A stretch of DNA of 6,456 bases from Mucilaginibacter sp. UBA4741 (GTDB lineage: Bacteria; Bacteroidota; Bacteroidia; Sphingobacteriales; Sphingobacteriaceae). The translations under genes and the position numbers were made by a program. Location: NCBI GenBank assembly GCA_002403905.1, contig DHIR01000061.1, positions 1-6,456 of the forward strand, written 5' to 3'. Below, piece by piece: positions 5,967 through 6,456 of the stretch; within the stretch, counting starts at the first letter, position 1, and each line of letters starts with the position of its first letter. Below the pieces are notes generated by a model. The model had not been told where the DNA came from and made no database searches. It was given only the letters and a program-made list of their open reading frames with translations.

Positions 5967-5986
5967 TAAATATACCTTATTAAGGT
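5967..5986. promoter_or_regulatory. Possible operator: ACCTTA-T-TAAGGT palindrome upstream of the transporter
   Basis: A perfect 6-bp inverted repeat with one central base (5974-5979 and 5981-5986) lies 30 bases before the transporter start, in the 99-base gap between two divergent genes. It overlaps by one base a weak minus-strand -7 candidate TATATTTA (5974-5967) that has no good -33 partner. The shape fits a dimeric repressor site, perhaps for a metal regulator, but no regulator gene is in view, and a palindrome of this size can occur by chance in AT-rich DNA. Confidence 0.3.
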
Positions 5987-6043
5987 TTTCTTTTATTGCT
6001 TAAATAGCTAATTTTACGATGCATCTATTTTATACAACATCCC

Positions 6044-6364
6044 ATGAAACAAAAATTTCATTACGCCACCATCAGCGAAGCTATTGAGCAATTAAAGATA
6101 CAAGGCTTTACACTCGATTTTAATCTTCATAAAAACCGTTTTAAAGTTGGCGAGCACGAATATACAGCGGATGAATTTGAAATTGTCGATCTGTACCGCT
6201 ACGAAGGCGCATCAGATCCGGCAGATGAGGCTACGGTTTACGCGCTGGCCAATAAATCGGGCGTTAAGGGTATATTGGTCGCCGGCTATGGCGCTTCGGC
6301 AGACGAGGAGTCAACGGAGACGCTGAAACATCTACATTATAAGTATCACCAGGGGCAGCAATAA
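6044..6364 (+). CDS. Conserved hypothetical small protein of Bacteroidota
   Basis: This encodes 106 residues, soluble and acidic overall, with no signal peptide or membrane segment. The order is an N-terminal helix (ATISEAIEQLKIQGFTLDFNL), a beta hairpin (NRFKVGEHEYTADEFEIVDLYRYEG), a conserved-looking SDPADEATVYAL stretch, and a glycine strand (SGVKGILVAGYGASADEES), then a helical tail. From memory, close relatives in Sphingobacteriaceae are often labelled 'phosphoribosylpyrophosphate synthetase'. At 106 residues it is one third of that enzyme's length and I see no PRPP-binding motif, so I do not adopt the name. The function is unknown. It is divergent from the transporter and may share the 99-base control region. 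No Shine-Dalgarno is seen. The ATG at 6044 gives the natural N-terminus MKQKFHYAT. Confidence 0.85.
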   Translation: MKQKFHYATISEAIEQLKIQGFTLDFNLHKNRFKVGEHEYTADEFEIVDLYRYEGASDPADEATVYALANKSGVKGILVAGYGASADEESTETLKHLHYKYHQGQQ

Positions 6365-6398
6365 CAGGCACATACCATAATTAATACCACCTTTTAAT

Positions 6399-6456
6399 AT
6401 GCCAGCCTTGTTACTCATTATAATAATTGTAGTTATAACGTGTTGTGCGATTAAAA
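6399..6456 (+). CDS. Start of a possible membrane protein (cut by window edge)
   Basis: An ATG at 6399, 35 bases after the preceding stop, opens 19 codons without a stop to the edge: MPALLLIIIIVVITCCAIK. This is a hydrophobic stretch able to span the membrane with a Lys at its end. Stomatin/slipin (SPFH, band 7) proteins often begin this way, with a single N-terminal membrane segment followed by an I-x-I-V-x-x-Y-E-R motif, but that motif would fall outside the window, so the family is only a guess. Alternatively the frame may be a chance AT-rich opening. Confidence 0.4.
   Translation, partial: MPALLLIIIIVVITCCAIK

Noticed and set aside
5996..6016. Promoter for the gene at 6044 (TTG at 5996, TAATTTTA at 6009)
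   Set aside because: The spacing is about 10 bases, too short for a Bacteroidota promoter, and the -7 lacks the final G.
5945..6043. Metal riboswitch (such as the yybP-ykoY type) upstream of the transporter
   Set aside because: The gap is only 99 bases, AT-rich and shared by two divergent genes, with no multi-stem structure beyond one short dyad.

Overview
The window looks like chromosomal DNA of a Bacteroidota bacterium, most likely the Sphingobacteriaceae (Mucilaginibacter/Pedobacter type). The reasons are promoters of the form TTTG...TAnnTTTG, the absence of Shine-Dalgarno motifs before start codons, a moderate-to-low GC content, the pheT / small coiled-coil gene / zapA order, and protein sequences typical of that group. 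The genus is an inference from memory of such proteins; no search was run.

Layout: everything from 1 to 5944 is on the minus strand. In transcription order this is a divergent NRAMP-like metal-ion transporter (5944-4649); rpsT for ribosomal protein S20 (4529-4275), with its own promoter and a textbook terminator; radC (4070-3349), which is broken; a very acidic 74-residue protein of unknown function (3265-3041); pheT (2896-497); a 96-residue coiled-coil protein (405-115); and the first 30 codons of zapA (92-1, cut by the window edge). On the plus strand are a 106-residue conserved hypothetical protein (6044-6364) and the first codons of a possible membrane protein (6399 to the edge). No gene-free stretch exceeds about 205 bases.

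The genes are mostly housekeeping: phenylalanine tRNA charging (pheT), the ribosome (rpsT), the Z-ring (zapA and possibly the coiled-coil protein) and ion transport. They share a locus but not a single pathway.

Two things stand out. First, radC carries a 26-bp insertion exactly inside its catalytic His-x-His motif. The insertion is flanked by a 7-bp direct repeat and is close to palindromic. It shifts the frame and removes the last 51 residues, although those codons are still intact downstream. Second, four successive intergenic gaps each hold a small array of degenerate 7- or 8-bp tandem units. Each gap uses a different word. In three of the four the array is mirrored by an inverted copy, so the gap can fold into a hairpin, and the arrays begin at or within a few bases of stop or start codons. 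This shared architecture with unrelated words is the least explained structure in the window.
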